DNA of 64,000 nt from Plantibacter sp050587525 (GTDB lineage Bacteria > Actinomycetota > Actinomycetes > Actinomycetales > Microbacteriaceae). A program made the translations under genes and the position numbers. The stretch spans positions 62,001 to 126,000 of the forward strand of contig NZ_JBOBFT010000009.1 of assembly GCF_050587525.1 (NCBI RefSeq). The letters are read 5' to 3'. Shown here in pieces: positions 24,643 through 32,647 of the stretch (positions are counted from its first letter, which is position 1; the number at the start of each line of letters is the position of its first letter). The notes beneath the pieces are model-generated. The model was not told where the DNA came from. It saw only the letters and a program-made list of their open reading frames with translations, and did not search any database.

Positions 24643-25788
24643 ATGAGTATCCGTGTCGGCGTGATCGGTGGCGGTCAACTCGCTCGAATGATGATACCCG
24701 CAGCAGTCGACCTCGGTCTCGACATCCGCGTCCTCGCCGAGCAGGACGGCATGTCCGCCGCGCTCGCCGCGGTGCAGGTCGGCGACTACCGCGACGTCGA
24801 CACCGTGCTGGACTTCGCGAAGACCGTCGACGTCATCACCTTCGACCACGAGCACGTCCCGCAGCACGTCCTGCACGCGCTCGTCGAAGCCGGCGTGCAG
24901 GTGCACCCGGGTCCGGACGCTCTCGCCGTGGCCCAGGACAAGCTCGTAATGCGCGAGCGGCTCACCGAACTCGGACTCCCCGTGCCGGACTGGGCGAAGG
25001 TGTCCGATGCCGCTGAGCTCCAGACCTTCCTCGACGCCCACGGCGGTCGTGGGGTCGTGAAGACGCCGCGTGGCGGATACGACGGCAAGGGCGTGCGCGT
25101 CGTCTCCGGCGCCGGAGAGGTCGAGGACTGGTTCACGGCACTCTCCGAAGACGCCAACGGTGGCGCGCTGCTCGTCGAGGAACTCGTGACCTTCCGTCGT
25201 GAACTGGCGCAGCTCGTCGCTCGTCGCCCGTCCGGTGAGGTCGTCCCCTGGCCTGTCGTCGAGACCGTGCAGCGGAACGGCGTCTGCAGCGAGGTCATCG
25301 CCCCCGCCCCGCACTCCGCGGGTCGCCTGGCCGACGTCGCGGGCGAGATCGCCACGACCATCGCGACCGAACTCGGCGTCACGGGCGTCCTCGCGGTCGA
25401 GCTCTTCGAGACGACCGACGACCGCCTCCTCATCAATGAACTCGCGATGCGTCCGCACAACAGCGGTCACTGGACGCAGAACGGCAGCGTCACGAGCCAG
25501 TTCGAGCAGCACCTGCGCGCCGTGCTCGACCTCCCGCTCGGCTGGACCGGCTGTCACCGCGAGTGGACCGTCATGGTCAACGTCCTCGGCGGTCCAGCCG
25601 AAGGCACGCTCGACGACCAGTACCGCGCCGTCATGTCGGAGCACCCGTCGGCGAAGGTCCACAACTACGGCAAGGACCCGCGTCCCGGCCGCAAGGTGGG
25701 GCATGTCAACGTCGCGTCCGACGACCTCGACGACGCCGCGTACACCGCGAGGGCCGCTGCGGCGCTGCTCGGCGCCGAGAACGCGTGA
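24643..25788 (+). CDS. purK: N5-carboxyaminoimidazole ribonucleotide synthase
   Basis: 381 aa, ATP-grasp enzyme of purine biosynthesis that converts AIR, bicarbonate and ATP to N5-CAIR, the substrate of PurE. Seen: the N-terminal IGGGQLARMMIPAAVDLG, the FDHEHVP segment, VVKTPRGGYDGKGVRVV of the ATP-grasp domain, NELAMRPHNSGHWT at the active site, and a C-terminal beta domain ending GHVNVAS. The start ATG has GGAG seven bases upstream. Its partner purE is normally adjacent; here a repeat cluster and an inverted metal-transporter gene separate them by 1.6 kb. Confidence 0.95.
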   Translation: MSIRVGVIGGGQLARMMIPAAVDLGLDIRVLAEQDGMSAALAAVQVGDYRDVDTVLDFAKTVDVITFDHEHVPQHVLHALVEAGVQVHPGPDALAVAQDKLVMRERLTELGLPVPDWAKVSDAAELQTFLDAHGGRGVVKTPRGGYDGKGVRVVSGAGEVEDWFTALSEDANGGALLVEELVTFRRELAQLVARRPSGEVVPWPVVETVQRNGVCSEVIAPAPHSAGRLADVAGEIATTIATELGVTGVLAVELFETTDDRLLINELAMRPHNSGHWTQNGSVTSQFEQHLRAVLDLPLGWTGCHREWTVMVNVLGGPAEGTLDDQYRAVMSEHPSAKVHNYGKDPRPGRKVGHVNVASDDLDDAAYTARAAAALLGAENA

Positions 25789-25850
25789 CGCGGATCGCGC
25801 GCTGAGGCGTCCGAGCCGCCCGGTCCCTGGCCGGCCCGATCCCCGTGCCC

Positions 25851-25980
25851 GGTCCCTGAGCTTGTCGAAGGGCACTTCGACAGGCTCAGTGACCGGTGTT
25901 TGGGCACTTCGACAGGCTCAGTGACCGGTGGTTGGGCACTTCGACAGGCTCAGTGACCGGTGGTTGGGCTCAGCGACCGG
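25851..25980. repeat. second REP-like repeat cluster, one hairpin plus 32-bp tandem units
   Basis: One full palindrome GGTCCCTGAGCTTGTCGAAG...CTTCGACAGGCTCAGTGACC (25851-25894), then tandem 32-bp units that begin GGGCACTTCGACAGGCTCAG at 25870, 25902 and 25934, and a truncated one at 25966. The tandem units carry only the right arm of the palindrome. It is the same family as 15684-15937, and ends six bases before the VIT1-type gene stop. Confidence 0.88.
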
Positions 25981-25986
25981 AGGGGC

Positions 25987-27096
25987 CTACCCGACGTTGG
26001 CGCCGAAGAGCAGACCGAGCAGGTAGGTCGCGGCGGCCGCACCGTACCCGATGCCGAGCTGACGCAGCGCGCGACGCAGCGGCGGGCCGCCCGAGAGCAG
26101 GCCGACGACGGCACCCGTCGACAGCAGGGCGATGCCCACCAGGACGGCTGCGACGACGAGTGCCGCGAATCCCTGCAGCCCGAGCAGGTAGGGGAGGACC
26201 GGAATGATCGCGCCGGAAGCGAAGAAGCAGAAGCTCGAGAGCGCCGCTCCGAAGCCCGTGCCGATCGCCTCATGGTCGTCGGCGTCATCCGCGTCATCGC
26301 CATCGCCCTGGTATGTGCCGGCGGTGACACGCTTGAGGACGTCCGCGGCGTGGCCCTCCGCCTCCGCGGGCTCCATGCCTCGCGCCCGATAGACGAGTGC
26401 GAGTTCGTTCGCGTCGACGTCGAGGTGGGTGAGCGCGTCCTGCGCCGCGGGATTCGGGCTCGACGCCTCAAGTAGTTCGCGCTGTGATCGCACCGACACG
26501 TACTCGCCAGCGCCCATCGACAGGGCGCCGGCGAGGAGTCCCGCGAGGCCCGCTGCGAGGACGATGGCGTTCGAGACACCCGTCGCGCTCATGCCGATGA
26601 CGAGGGCGAGGTTGCTCACGAGGCCGTCGTTCGCGCCGAACACGGCCGCGCGGAACGTTCCGGAGAGGCGGTTGCGACCGCGCGCCGCGAGACCGCGCAC
26701 GACCTCCTCGTGGATCTGTTCGTCGGCCGCCATGCGTTCGGTGGCTGCGGCGTCGGTCGCGTAGGGCGAGCGGGACTCGGCGCGCTGGACGAGCGCGAGC
26801 ACGAACACGCCGCCGAGTCGTCTGGCGAGGAATCCGAGCGCACGGGTGCGGAACTCGCCGCGGAGCGGCATCCCGACTTGATCACCCAGCAGGGTCAGCC
26901 AGTGGGTCTCGTGCCGCTTCTCGGCGGCGGCCAGGGCGAGCAGGATGTCGCGTTCCTCGCCGGTGCGGCGACTCGCGAGGTCGCGGTACACGGCGGCTTC
27001 CGCGCGTTCATCGGCGAGGTACTTCCGCCACCGGCGGATCTCCCTGGGGGATGGACTCGCAGGCGGGTGCTCTGGTGCCGTCTGGATGTCGGTCAT
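25987..27096 (-). CDS. ferritin-like/VIT1 fusion metal transporter
   Basis: 369 aa. Residues ~15-160 form a rubrerythrin-like four-helix domain with candidate diiron ligands in LADERAEAAVYRDLA, EKRHETHWLTLL and ADEQIHEEVVRGL. Residues ~165-369 are a CCC1/VIT1 domain (FGANDGLVSNLALVIGM, LAGALSMGAGEYVSVRSQRELLE, then a cluster of acidic residues and three more helices). This architecture is that of the erythrin-VIT1 (MbfA-like) family, which exports or sequesters iron or manganese. An in-frame extension to 27378 is unsupported; the ATG at 27096 has AGGAG five bases upstream. The gene is inverted between purK and purE. The 302 bases between its start and purE hold promoters but no clear iron-responsive operator that I could recognise. 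Confidence 0.9.
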   Translation of the reverse strand: MTDIQTAPEHPPASPSPREIRRWRKYLADERAEAAVYRDLASRRTGEERDILLALAAAEKRHETHWLTLLGDQVGMPLRGEFRTRALGFLARRLGGVFVLALVQRAESRSPYATDAAATERMAADEQIHEEVVRGLAARGRNRLSGTFRAAVFGANDGLVSNLALVIGMSATGVSNAIVLAAGLAGLLAGALSMGAGEYVSVRSQRELLEASSPNPAAQDALTHLDVDANELALVYRARGMEPAEAEGHAADVLKRVTAGTYQGDGDDADDADDHEAIGTGFGAALSSFCFFASGAIIPVLPYLLGLQGFAALVVAAVLVGIALLSTGAVVGLLSGGPPLRRALRQLGIGYGAAAATYLLGLLFGANVG

Positions 27097-27385
27097 GGGG
27101 GACTCCTGGTCTCGAACGACCGGAAGTCGGAAGACTCCGGCCGCACGCGTCGCGTGTGAACCGAAGGTCTCGTTCGCCCGGACCTGGATCCGGGTGACAT
27201 GCCGGGTCCGATTGCGGACCAGTGTGTCGACATGCCTCTTCGTCCATCTGCATGGACCGCGGGAACTACTCCCCTTCGGAAGCCATTGTTCCAGAATTCC
27301 AGCCGGTTTGCACGAATCGGGTGCCATCCGTCCGAACCACACCTGTCGGCCGCGCGTCGTGAGGGGACGTACAGGCACCTGGACC

Positions 27386-27391
27386 TACCAT
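27386..27391 (+). promoter_or_regulatory. -10 element TACCAT for leaderless purE
   Basis: TACCAT, seven bases, then ATG at 27399. It supports 27399 over the in-frame ATG at 27390, which overlaps the element. purE therefore has its own promoter, as needed once it was separated from purK. Confidence 0.45.
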
Positions 27392-27398
27392 GGTCATC

Positions 27399-27908
27399 AT
27401 GCCTGATCTCTCTTCCTCGACGCCGCTCGTCGGCGTGGTCATGGGTTCGGATTCCGACTGGCCCGTCATGAGCGACGCCGCCCAGATCCTTCGCGACTTC
27501 GGCGTCCCGTACGAGGTCGAGGTGCTCTCTGCGCACCGGACCCCGGAGAAGATGATCGACTACGGCAAAGCTGCGCACGGTCGCGGCCTCAAAGTCATCA
27601 TCGCGGGTGCGGGCGGCGCAGCCCATCTGCCAGGCATGTTGGCCTCTGTCACGACGCTCCCCGTCGTCGGCGTGCCCGTCCCGCTCTCCCGGCTCGACGG
27701 CCTCGACTCGCTCCTGTCGATCGTGCAGATGCCGGCGGGCGTGCCCGTCGCGACCGTCTCGATCGGTGGTGCCAAGAACGCCGGACTCATCGCCGTGAAG
27801 GTCCTCGCGACCGCGGACGAGTCCCTCACGGACAAGCTCGCCGACTATGCGACCGATCTCGCCGCGCAGGTCGAGGAGAAGAACAGGAACCTCAAGTCAC
27901 AGCTATGA
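27399..27908 (+). CDS. purE: N5-carboxyaminoimidazole ribonucleotide mutase
   Basis: 169 aa, class I PurE, which converts N5-CAIR to CAIR in purine biosynthesis. Seen: VGVVMGSDSDWPVMSDAA, the SAHRTPEKM active-site segment, the IIAGAGGAAHLPGML loop and the GVPV..LDGLDSLLSIVQMP region. It ends with an ATGA overlap with the following LCP gene, so the two are co-transcribed and coupled. purE followed by wall glycan genes echoes the M. tuberculosis purE-purK to cpsA/rmlD neighbourhood. Confidence 0.94.
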   Translation: MPDLSSSTPLVGVVMGSDSDWPVMSDAAQILRDFGVPYEVEVLSAHRTPEKMIDYGKAAHGRGLKVIIAGAGGAAHLPGMLASVTTLPVVGVPVPLSRLDGLDSLLSIVQMPAGVPVATVSIGGAKNAGLIAVKVLATADESLTDKLADYATDLAAQVEEKNRNLKSQL

Positions 27909-29272
27909 GCAGCGCAGCAGCTCCGTCGAAGCCGATTCGATACCCGGACACCCGCTCACGCGAGGTGATGACCAAGCGCGCCTGGTGGCTGGTCCTCCTC
28001 AACGTGCTGATCCCGGGATCGGCGCAGGTCCTCGCCGGCAACCGTCGGCTCGGACGCTTCGGCCTCGGCTGCACGCTCACCCTCTGGCTGCTCCTCATCG
28101 CCGCGGTCGTCGTCTTCTTCCTGTGGCCGACGGTCATCTACACGGTCGCCACGAACTGGTTCGCGCTCACGGCCGTGCAGGTGCTCCTCGCGCTCTACGC
28201 GGTGCTCTGGATCATCCTGACCCTCGACACGCTGCGACTCGTACGTCTCGTGAAGGCTTCGCCGAACGCACGCTTCGGCGTCGCCCTGTTCGCCACGGTC
28301 GCGCTCGTCGCGGTCGCGGGAACGGCGGGCTACGGCGCTGTGGTCGCCGGATCGGCTCGCGGCACGATCACCTCGATCTTCACGGCGCTGCCATCGAAGG
28401 AACCGGTCGACGGGTACTACAACTTCCTGCTGCTGGGTGGTGACGCAGGCCCCGACCGCGACGGCATGCGACCGGACAGCACTTCCGTGATCAGCGTCAA
28501 CGTCGAGACGGGCAAAGCGACTGCGTTCGGTCTGCCGCGCGACCTCATCGACGTCCCGTTCCCCGCCGGTTCCGAGATGTCGACCCTCTACCCCGACGGG
28601 TACAACGACGACTGCAACGTCGACGTCTGCCAGCTCAACTCCATCTACACCGAGGTCGAGCTGAAGAACCCGGATCTCTTCCCGAACGCGGTGGCCCAGG
28701 GCAGCGAGCCGGGCATCGAAGCGATGCGCCAGGCCGCTGAAGGCATCACCGGGCTGAAGATCCAGTACTACGTGCTCGTGGACATGTACGGGTTCGCGCA
28801 GCTCATCGACGCGCTCGGCGGAATCGAGATCGATGCGAAGAGCCGTGTGCCGATGGATGGCGACGCCGATCTGAGCAACGTCACCGAGTGGATCGAGCCG
28901 GGCAAGCAGCACATGGACGGCTGGCACGCGCTCATGTACGCCCGTGCTCGCCACGGCTCCACCGACTACGACCGCATCGACCGCCAGCGCCAGGTGCAGC
29001 AGGCGATGCTCGCCCAGTTCTCCGTGACGAACGTGCTGACGCACTTCCAGGACATCGCCAAGGCCAGCCCGGACGTGGTGAAGACGGACGTGCCTCAGGG
29101 ATCGCTCGGCTACTTCGTGAACCTCGCCTCGAAGACGAAGGACCAGGGGCTGTCGAGCGTGGAGTTCACGCCTCCGACGATCGACCCGGAAGAGCCCGAC
29201 TACGCGCTCATGCAGCAGATGGTGCACGACACGCTCTGGCCGACGACGCCGTCACCGTCGCCCGTTGGCTGA
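27905..29272 (+). CDS. LytR-CpsA-Psr (LCP) family glycopolymer ligase
   Basis: 455 aa. LCP proteins attach undecaprenyl-linked glycopolymers to peptidoglycan outside the membrane. Three or four N-terminal membrane helices (residues ~20-155) precede the extracellular LCP domain. Seen: YYNFLLLGGDAGPDRDGMRPDS (lipid-phosphate-binding start), SVNVETGKATAFGLPRDLIDV, the middle GLKIQYYVLVDMYGFAQLIDALGGIEI, and the arginine-rich LMYARARHGSTDYDRIDRQRQ. Two cysteines in DDCNVDVCQ may form a disulfide. The extra N-terminal helices are typical of some actinobacterial LCP proteins. Its place next to the rhamnose and export genes suggests it ligates the polysaccharide made by that locus. Confidence 0.93.
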   Translation: MSSAAAPSKPIRYPDTRSREVMTKRAWWLVLLNVLIPGSAQVLAGNRRLGRFGLGCTLTLWLLLIAAVVVFFLWPTVIYTVATNWFALTAVQVLLALYAVLWIILTLDTLRLVRLVKASPNARFGVALFATVALVAVAGTAGYGAVVAGSARGTITSIFTALPSKEPVDGYYNFLLLGGDAGPDRDGMRPDSTSVISVNVETGKATAFGLPRDLIDVPFPAGSEMSTLYPDGYNDDCNVDVCQLNSIYTEVELKNPDLFPNAVAQGSEPGIEAMRQAAEGITGLKIQYYVLVDMYGFAQLIDALGGIEIDAKSRVPMDGDADLSNVTEWIEPGKQHMDGWHALMYARARHGSTDYDRIDRQRQVQQAMLAQFSVTNVLTHFQDIAKASPDVVKTDVPQGSLGYFVNLASKTKDQGLSSVEFTPPTIDPEEPDYALMQQMVHDTLWPTTPSPSPVG

Positions 29273-29283
29273 GTCCGTTCGCG

Positions 29284-29306
29284 CCCTGATCGAGGTCTGA
29301 TCAGGG
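29284..29306 (+). terminator. hairpin after the LCP gene
   Basis: Perfect 8-bp stem CCCTGATC / GATCAGGG with a 7-base loop, 11 bases after the stop. No T-run, so rho-independent termination is uncertain. Confidence 0.4.
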
Positions 29307-29359
29307 TCGGAGCGGATGGCCGAGGACCGAAGGACGCTGAGCCTGCGTCGCGGCGCTGT

Positions 29360-29446
29360 GTTCACAACTCAGGAGACGCCCGGCGTGTCGGCCGCGACAC
29401 GCCGTTCAGTGCGCGCGACACGCCGCATCGCTCCTGAGTTGTGAAC
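29360..29446. repeat. 87-bp palindromic element, copy 2
   Basis: Same 15-bp inverted ends and same length as 23861-23947, with extra internal CGGCGTGTCG / CGACACGCCG inverted pieces. It occupies the convergent gap between the LCP gene and the glycosyltransferase gene. Confidence 0.85.
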
Positions 29447-29535
29447 GGGGCCCAGAGGTAGAGGTCGGCGTCGGGACGCGATGACGGGTCCGCGCTGATG
29501 AACGCGCGGCGCGGATCAGAGGTCCGTGGCGCGGA

Positions 29536-30672
29536 TCAGAGGTCGGCGTGGAGCTGCCAGACGCGCTCGGCGGAGTCGCGCCAGCTGAACGCCTGCTCGC
29601 GGTCCATGCCGAGCACGCGCAGCTGGTGGCGGCGATCGGTGTCGCCGAGCACGGAGTCGATGGCCGCGACGAGCCGCTCCGGGTAGCCCTTGGCGCCGGT
29701 CTCGACGACGACGCCTGCGCCGCCGCCGACCTCCACGAGCGCGGGGGAGTCGGAATGGATGACGGGGGTGCCGAAGCGGAAGGCCTCGACGAGCGGCAGG
29801 CCGAAGCCCTCCGCCAGGCTCGGGTAGACGAACGCCGATGCGCGATCCAGGACGACCGCGAGATCGGCGTCGTCGAGGAAGCCGAGCGCGCGGACCCGGC
29901 CTTCGGGCAGGCCGGCTTCATCAGCGACCTCGGCGAGCGTGATGTCGCCCCAGGTATCCGGTCCCACGATGAGGAGCGGGAGGTCGGGTGCGCCGGGGCG
30001 GCCGAGCCCCGTGATGAGTTCGGTGACGCCGCGGCGCGGGTCGAGCGAGCCCATCGTGAGGAGGTACGAGTCCGGGAGATCGAGGGTGCGGGCGCGTCCG
30101 TCGCTGTCGGTCGGGAGCGTCAGCGCGCTTGCCGCAGCCCCGCCGATGACGCGGATGCGGTCGCCGAAGTCGACGATCGAGCGCAGCTCCTCAGCGACGG
30201 CGTGGGTGGGGACGACGATCGCGTCTGCGTGCTTGCGTGCGCGCTTGACCATGGCCTTCTGCCAGGCGACCGAGAAGGGCGTGAGCGATTCCGGGTGCGA
30301 CCACGCGAGCGTGTCGTGCACGGTGACGACGATCTGATTGCCGTCGTTGACGCGGTCGTGGCGCGTGAGGGGTGCGAGCATGCCGGGTGCGTGGACCATT
30401 CCGGTCTGCAGGCCGGGCGTGACGATGCCGAGCTGCCAGGCGGCGCTGAGCTCGCGTCGGGGGAGCGTCGTGCGGTGGAGTCGTGCCAGGCCCGGCAGGG
30501 TCGCTTCGACGGCGTCGAGTTTCTCCTTGGGCAGCGCGGAGACGATGCCCTCCACCTCGCAGCCAGCGGGAGCCGAAGCGATGAGTTCCCGCGTGAGTTC
30601 TTCCGTATAGCGGCCGATGCCGCCGGGCACGGGAGCGGCGATCTGGTCGACGATGACGCGGAGGGTCGTCAT
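29536..30672 (-). CDS. family 4-type (GT-B) glycosyltransferase
   Basis: 378 aa, cytoplasmic or peripheral GT-B glycosyltransferase. Seen: the N-terminal VPGGIGRYTEELTREL donor/acceptor loop, VTVHDTLAWSHPE, YLLTMGSLDPRRGVTELITGL at the start of the C-terminal domain, and the nucleotide-sugar site YPSLAEGFGLPLVEAFRFG with the conserved E-x7-E spacing. The start codon overlaps the rfbD stop (ATGA), so it is the second gene of an rfbD operon. This makes an L-rhamnosyltransferase (WbbL-like role) plausible, but the sugar cannot be deduced. A short direct duplication (GCGCGGATCAGAGGTC) lies at its 3' end. Confidence 0.9.
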   Translation of the reverse strand: MTTLRVIVDQIAAPVPGGIGRYTEELTRELIASAPAGCEVEGIVSALPKEKLDAVEATLPGLARLHRTTLPRRELSAAWQLGIVTPGLQTGMVHAPGMLAPLTRHDRVNDGNQIVVTVHDTLAWSHPESLTPFSVAWQKAMVKRARKHADAIVVPTHAVAEELRSIVDFGDRIRVIGGAAASALTLPTDSDGRARTLDLPDSYLLTMGSLDPRRGVTELITGLGRPGAPDLPLLIVGPDTWGDITLAEVADEAGLPEGRVRALGFLDDADLAVVLDRASAFVYPSLAEGFGLPLVEAFRFGTPVIHSDSPALVEVGGGAGVVVETGAKGYPERLVAAIDSVLGDTDRRHQLRVLGMDREQAFSWRDSAERVWQLHADL

Positions 30673-31520
30673 CGCGCGGCCACGGCTCCGCGCTCCGCGG
30701 CCTCGGCGAGAGCCTCACGCCAGTCGCGCATGGGGCTCAGGCCCGCGTTCGCCCATGCGTCGTGGCCGAGGACCGAGTACGCGGGACGAGGAGCGGGACG
30801 CACGAAGGCACTGCTGTCCGTGGGGAGGACGCGTTCCGGGTCGACGCCGACCGCGCTGAACACGGCCTTGGCGAAGTCCTGCCAGGTCGCGACGCCCGAG
30901 TTCGTGCCGTGGTAGATCCCGGCCGGGGCGTCGGCGTCGAGGAGAGCGACAATCTGCCTCGCGAGGTCGACGGTCCACGTGGGCTGGCCGACTTGGTCGG
31001 TGACGACGCTCGGGGAGACGCCGTTCGCGGCGAGCTTCGCCATGGTCGCTGCGAAATTCGGGCCGTGCTCGCCGTAGAGCCATGCGGTACGGACGATGTA
31101 GCTGCCGGTGGGGTGCTCGGCGCGGACGGCGCGCTCGCCGTCGGCCTTCGTGCGGCCGTACGCACTGATCGGGTCGAGCGGTTCCGTCTCCTGGTATGGC
31201 GTCGTCGCCGAGCCGTCGAAGACGTAGTCCGTGGACACCTGGACGAGCTTCGCGCCGGCTTCTCGGGCGGCGATCGCGAGGTTCTCCGCACCGAGGGCGT
31301 TGACGGCGTGAGCGTCGTCCTCGTGCGTCTCCGCGTCGTCGACCTTCGTGTACGCGGCGGCATTGATGACGACATCGTGGCCGGCGACCGCGGCGCGGAC
31401 GGCCTCCAGGTCGGTGACGTCCAGGTCGGCGCGGCCGAGGGCCGTGACGTCGCGCCCGGCGAGGGCTTCCTGCAGGTCGTGGCCGAGCATGCCGGATGCT
31501 CCGGTGATCAGGTAAGACAA
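30669..31520 (-). CDS. rfbD: dTDP-4-dehydrorhamnose reductase
   Basis: 283 aa. Last step of dTDP-L-rhamnose synthesis: NADPH reduction of dTDP-4-keto-L-rhamnose. Seen: LITGASGMLGHDLQEAL (Rossmann), VINAAAYTKVDDAE, VQVSTDYVFDGS, the catalytic YGRTKADGE, and VRTAWLYG. The start is TTG at 31520, with GAGAGG nine bases upstream; the longer in-frame extension is not rfbD-like. It is divergent from the methyltransferase gene and coupled to a glycosyltransferase. rfbC and rfbA lie 1-2 kb away on the other strand; rfbB is not in the window. Confidence 0.95.
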   Translation of the reverse strand: MSYLITGASGMLGHDLQEALAGRDVTALGRADLDVTDLEAVRAAVAGHDVVINAAAYTKVDDAETHEDDAHAVNALGAENLAIAAREAGAKLVQVSTDYVFDGSATTPYQETEPLDPISAYGRTKADGERAVRAEHPTGSYIVRTAWLYGEHGPNFAATMAKLAANGVSPSVVTDQVGQPTWTVDLARQIVALLDADAPAGIYHGTNSGVATWQDFAKAVFSAVGVDPERVLPTDSSAFVRPAPRPAYSVLGHDAWANAGLSPMRDWREALAEAAERGAVAAR

Positions 31521-31619
31521 GGGTGTGGTCCTCTCGGTGAGACTCTGCAATGGTACCGTCCACCCCATCCGGCAGAGCTCACTGCCGTCACAGTCGGGCG
31601 CCGGATCGCGGCGCGTGGG

Positions 31620-31625
31620 TATGCT
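31620..31625 (+). promoter_or_regulatory. -10 element TATGCT for a leaderless methyltransferase mRNA
   Basis: TATGCT, six bases, then ATG at 31632, within the 111-bp divergent region shared with rfbD. Confidence 0.5.
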
Positions 31626-31631
31626 GTGCCC

Positions 31632-32585
31632 ATGTCGCTCAGAAGCAAGGTCGGGTCTGTTGTCACCGCGATCGCAGGGGAACCTCGACTCCAGCAACTC
31701 CGTCACACGGAGGAAAGCACGAGGCGCCGTCTGGCCACCTGGCTCGATCAGGGGCGGAGCGCGCCAGTGGAAGCGGAACACGTTCCTGGACCGGCAGCGG
31801 AACATCCCGCCGTTCGATTCACGCCTCCGCAGATGACGAGGCACCAATTCTTGGAGGGGCTGCACAGTCTCATTCAGCCGCGAACGTATCTCGAGATCGG
31901 AGTGAACGATGGCCGGAGTCTCGCACTGTCTCGGGCAAAATCGATTGGAATCGATCCGGAGTTCGGTATTCTGACCGAACTCGAGTGCGACCTGCAGCTC
32001 GCGCGCACGACGAGTGACGAGTTCTTTGCCCGGGCCGACCCGCTTCGTCATTTCGGGGGACTCCCGATCGACTTGGCATTCATTGATGGAATGCACCTCG
32101 CCGAGTTCGCCTATCGTGATTTCGTCAACGTGGAGCGACTCATGTCGCCCACCGGGGTCATTGTTCTCGATGACATGCTTCCAAGGTCGGTGGAGGAAGC
32201 GGCGCGTGACCGACAGACTTTTTACTGGGCCGGAGACGTATTCAAGGTGGCGGAAATCCTCCGTGAGGCACGCCCCGACCTCGTCATCGTCCCGGTGAAC
32301 ACTGCACCGACCGGAGTGCTGCTCGTGACTGCTCTCGATCCGTCGTCTCGAGATCTCGACGCGCAGTATGCGACGCGGCTCGAACAGTTGCAGTCGTCTG
32401 ATCCTCAAAGGGTGTCGCGCGCCACCCTTGATCGCATCGACGCCGTGCAGGCGACGTCGGTGTTGCGGTCCCGAGCGTTGCCGAACCTTCTCGAGTTGCG
32501 TCACGACACCGTGTCGGTCGAACAGGTGCGGAACGCGGTTCGGGGGCTCCGCCAACTCCGGAAATTGGGCGAGCCAGCAGCTTGA
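31632..32585 (+). CDS. class I SAM-dependent methyltransferase of the glycan locus
   Basis: 317 aa. A Rossmann-type methyltransferase core occupies residues ~80-240: RTYLEIGVNDGRSLALS is the SAM-binding motif I, SIGIDPEF the acidic motif II, and LAFIDGMHLAEFAYRDF and GVIVLDDMLPRS follow. This resembles the Methyltransf_24-type sugar or macrocin O-methyltransferases. The N-terminal ~75 residues and C-terminal ~70 residues are helical and of unknown role. Third codon positions look less GC-biased than in the flanking rfb genes, a possible sign of transfer. Probable role: O-methylation of a polysaccharide residue (inference). Confidence 0.8.
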   Translation: MSLRSKVGSVVTAIAGEPRLQQLRHTEESTRRRLATWLDQGRSAPVEAEHVPGPAAEHPAVRFTPPQMTRHQFLEGLHSLIQPRTYLEIGVNDGRSLALSRAKSIGIDPEFGILTELECDLQLARTTSDEFFARADPLRHFGGLPIDLAFIDGMHLAEFAYRDFVNVERLMSPTGVIVLDDMLPRSVEEAARDRQTFYWAGDVFKVAEILREARPDLVIVPVNTAPTGVLLVTALDPSSRDLDAQYATRLEQLQSSDPQRVSRATLDRIDAVQATSVLRSRALPNLLELRHDTVSVEQVRNAVRGLRQLRKLGEPAA

Positions 32586-32635
32586 CGCTCGATCTGTCTC
32601 GCAGGCACTCCTCAGTCCCGATGTGCGCGGCTTGC

Positions 32636-32641
32636 TAGACT
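32636..32641 (+). promoter_or_regulatory. -10 element TAGACT for the rfbC operon
   Basis: TAGACT, six bases, then GTG at 32648; a leaderless start is predicted for the first gene of the rfbC-rfbA-glycosyltransferase-epimerase run. Confidence 0.55.
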
Positions 32642-32647
32642 CCTCGG

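Noticed and set aside
24520..25875. Long N-terminal extension of the GtrA gene over purK
   Set aside because: It is antisense to an intact purK and lacks domain similarity. GtrA proteins are about 130-180 residues.
25870..25980. 32-bp tandem units that could be taken for a CRISPR array
   Set aside because: The units are contiguous with no variable spacers, are half of a palindromic repeat found elsewhere in the window, and no cas genes are nearby.
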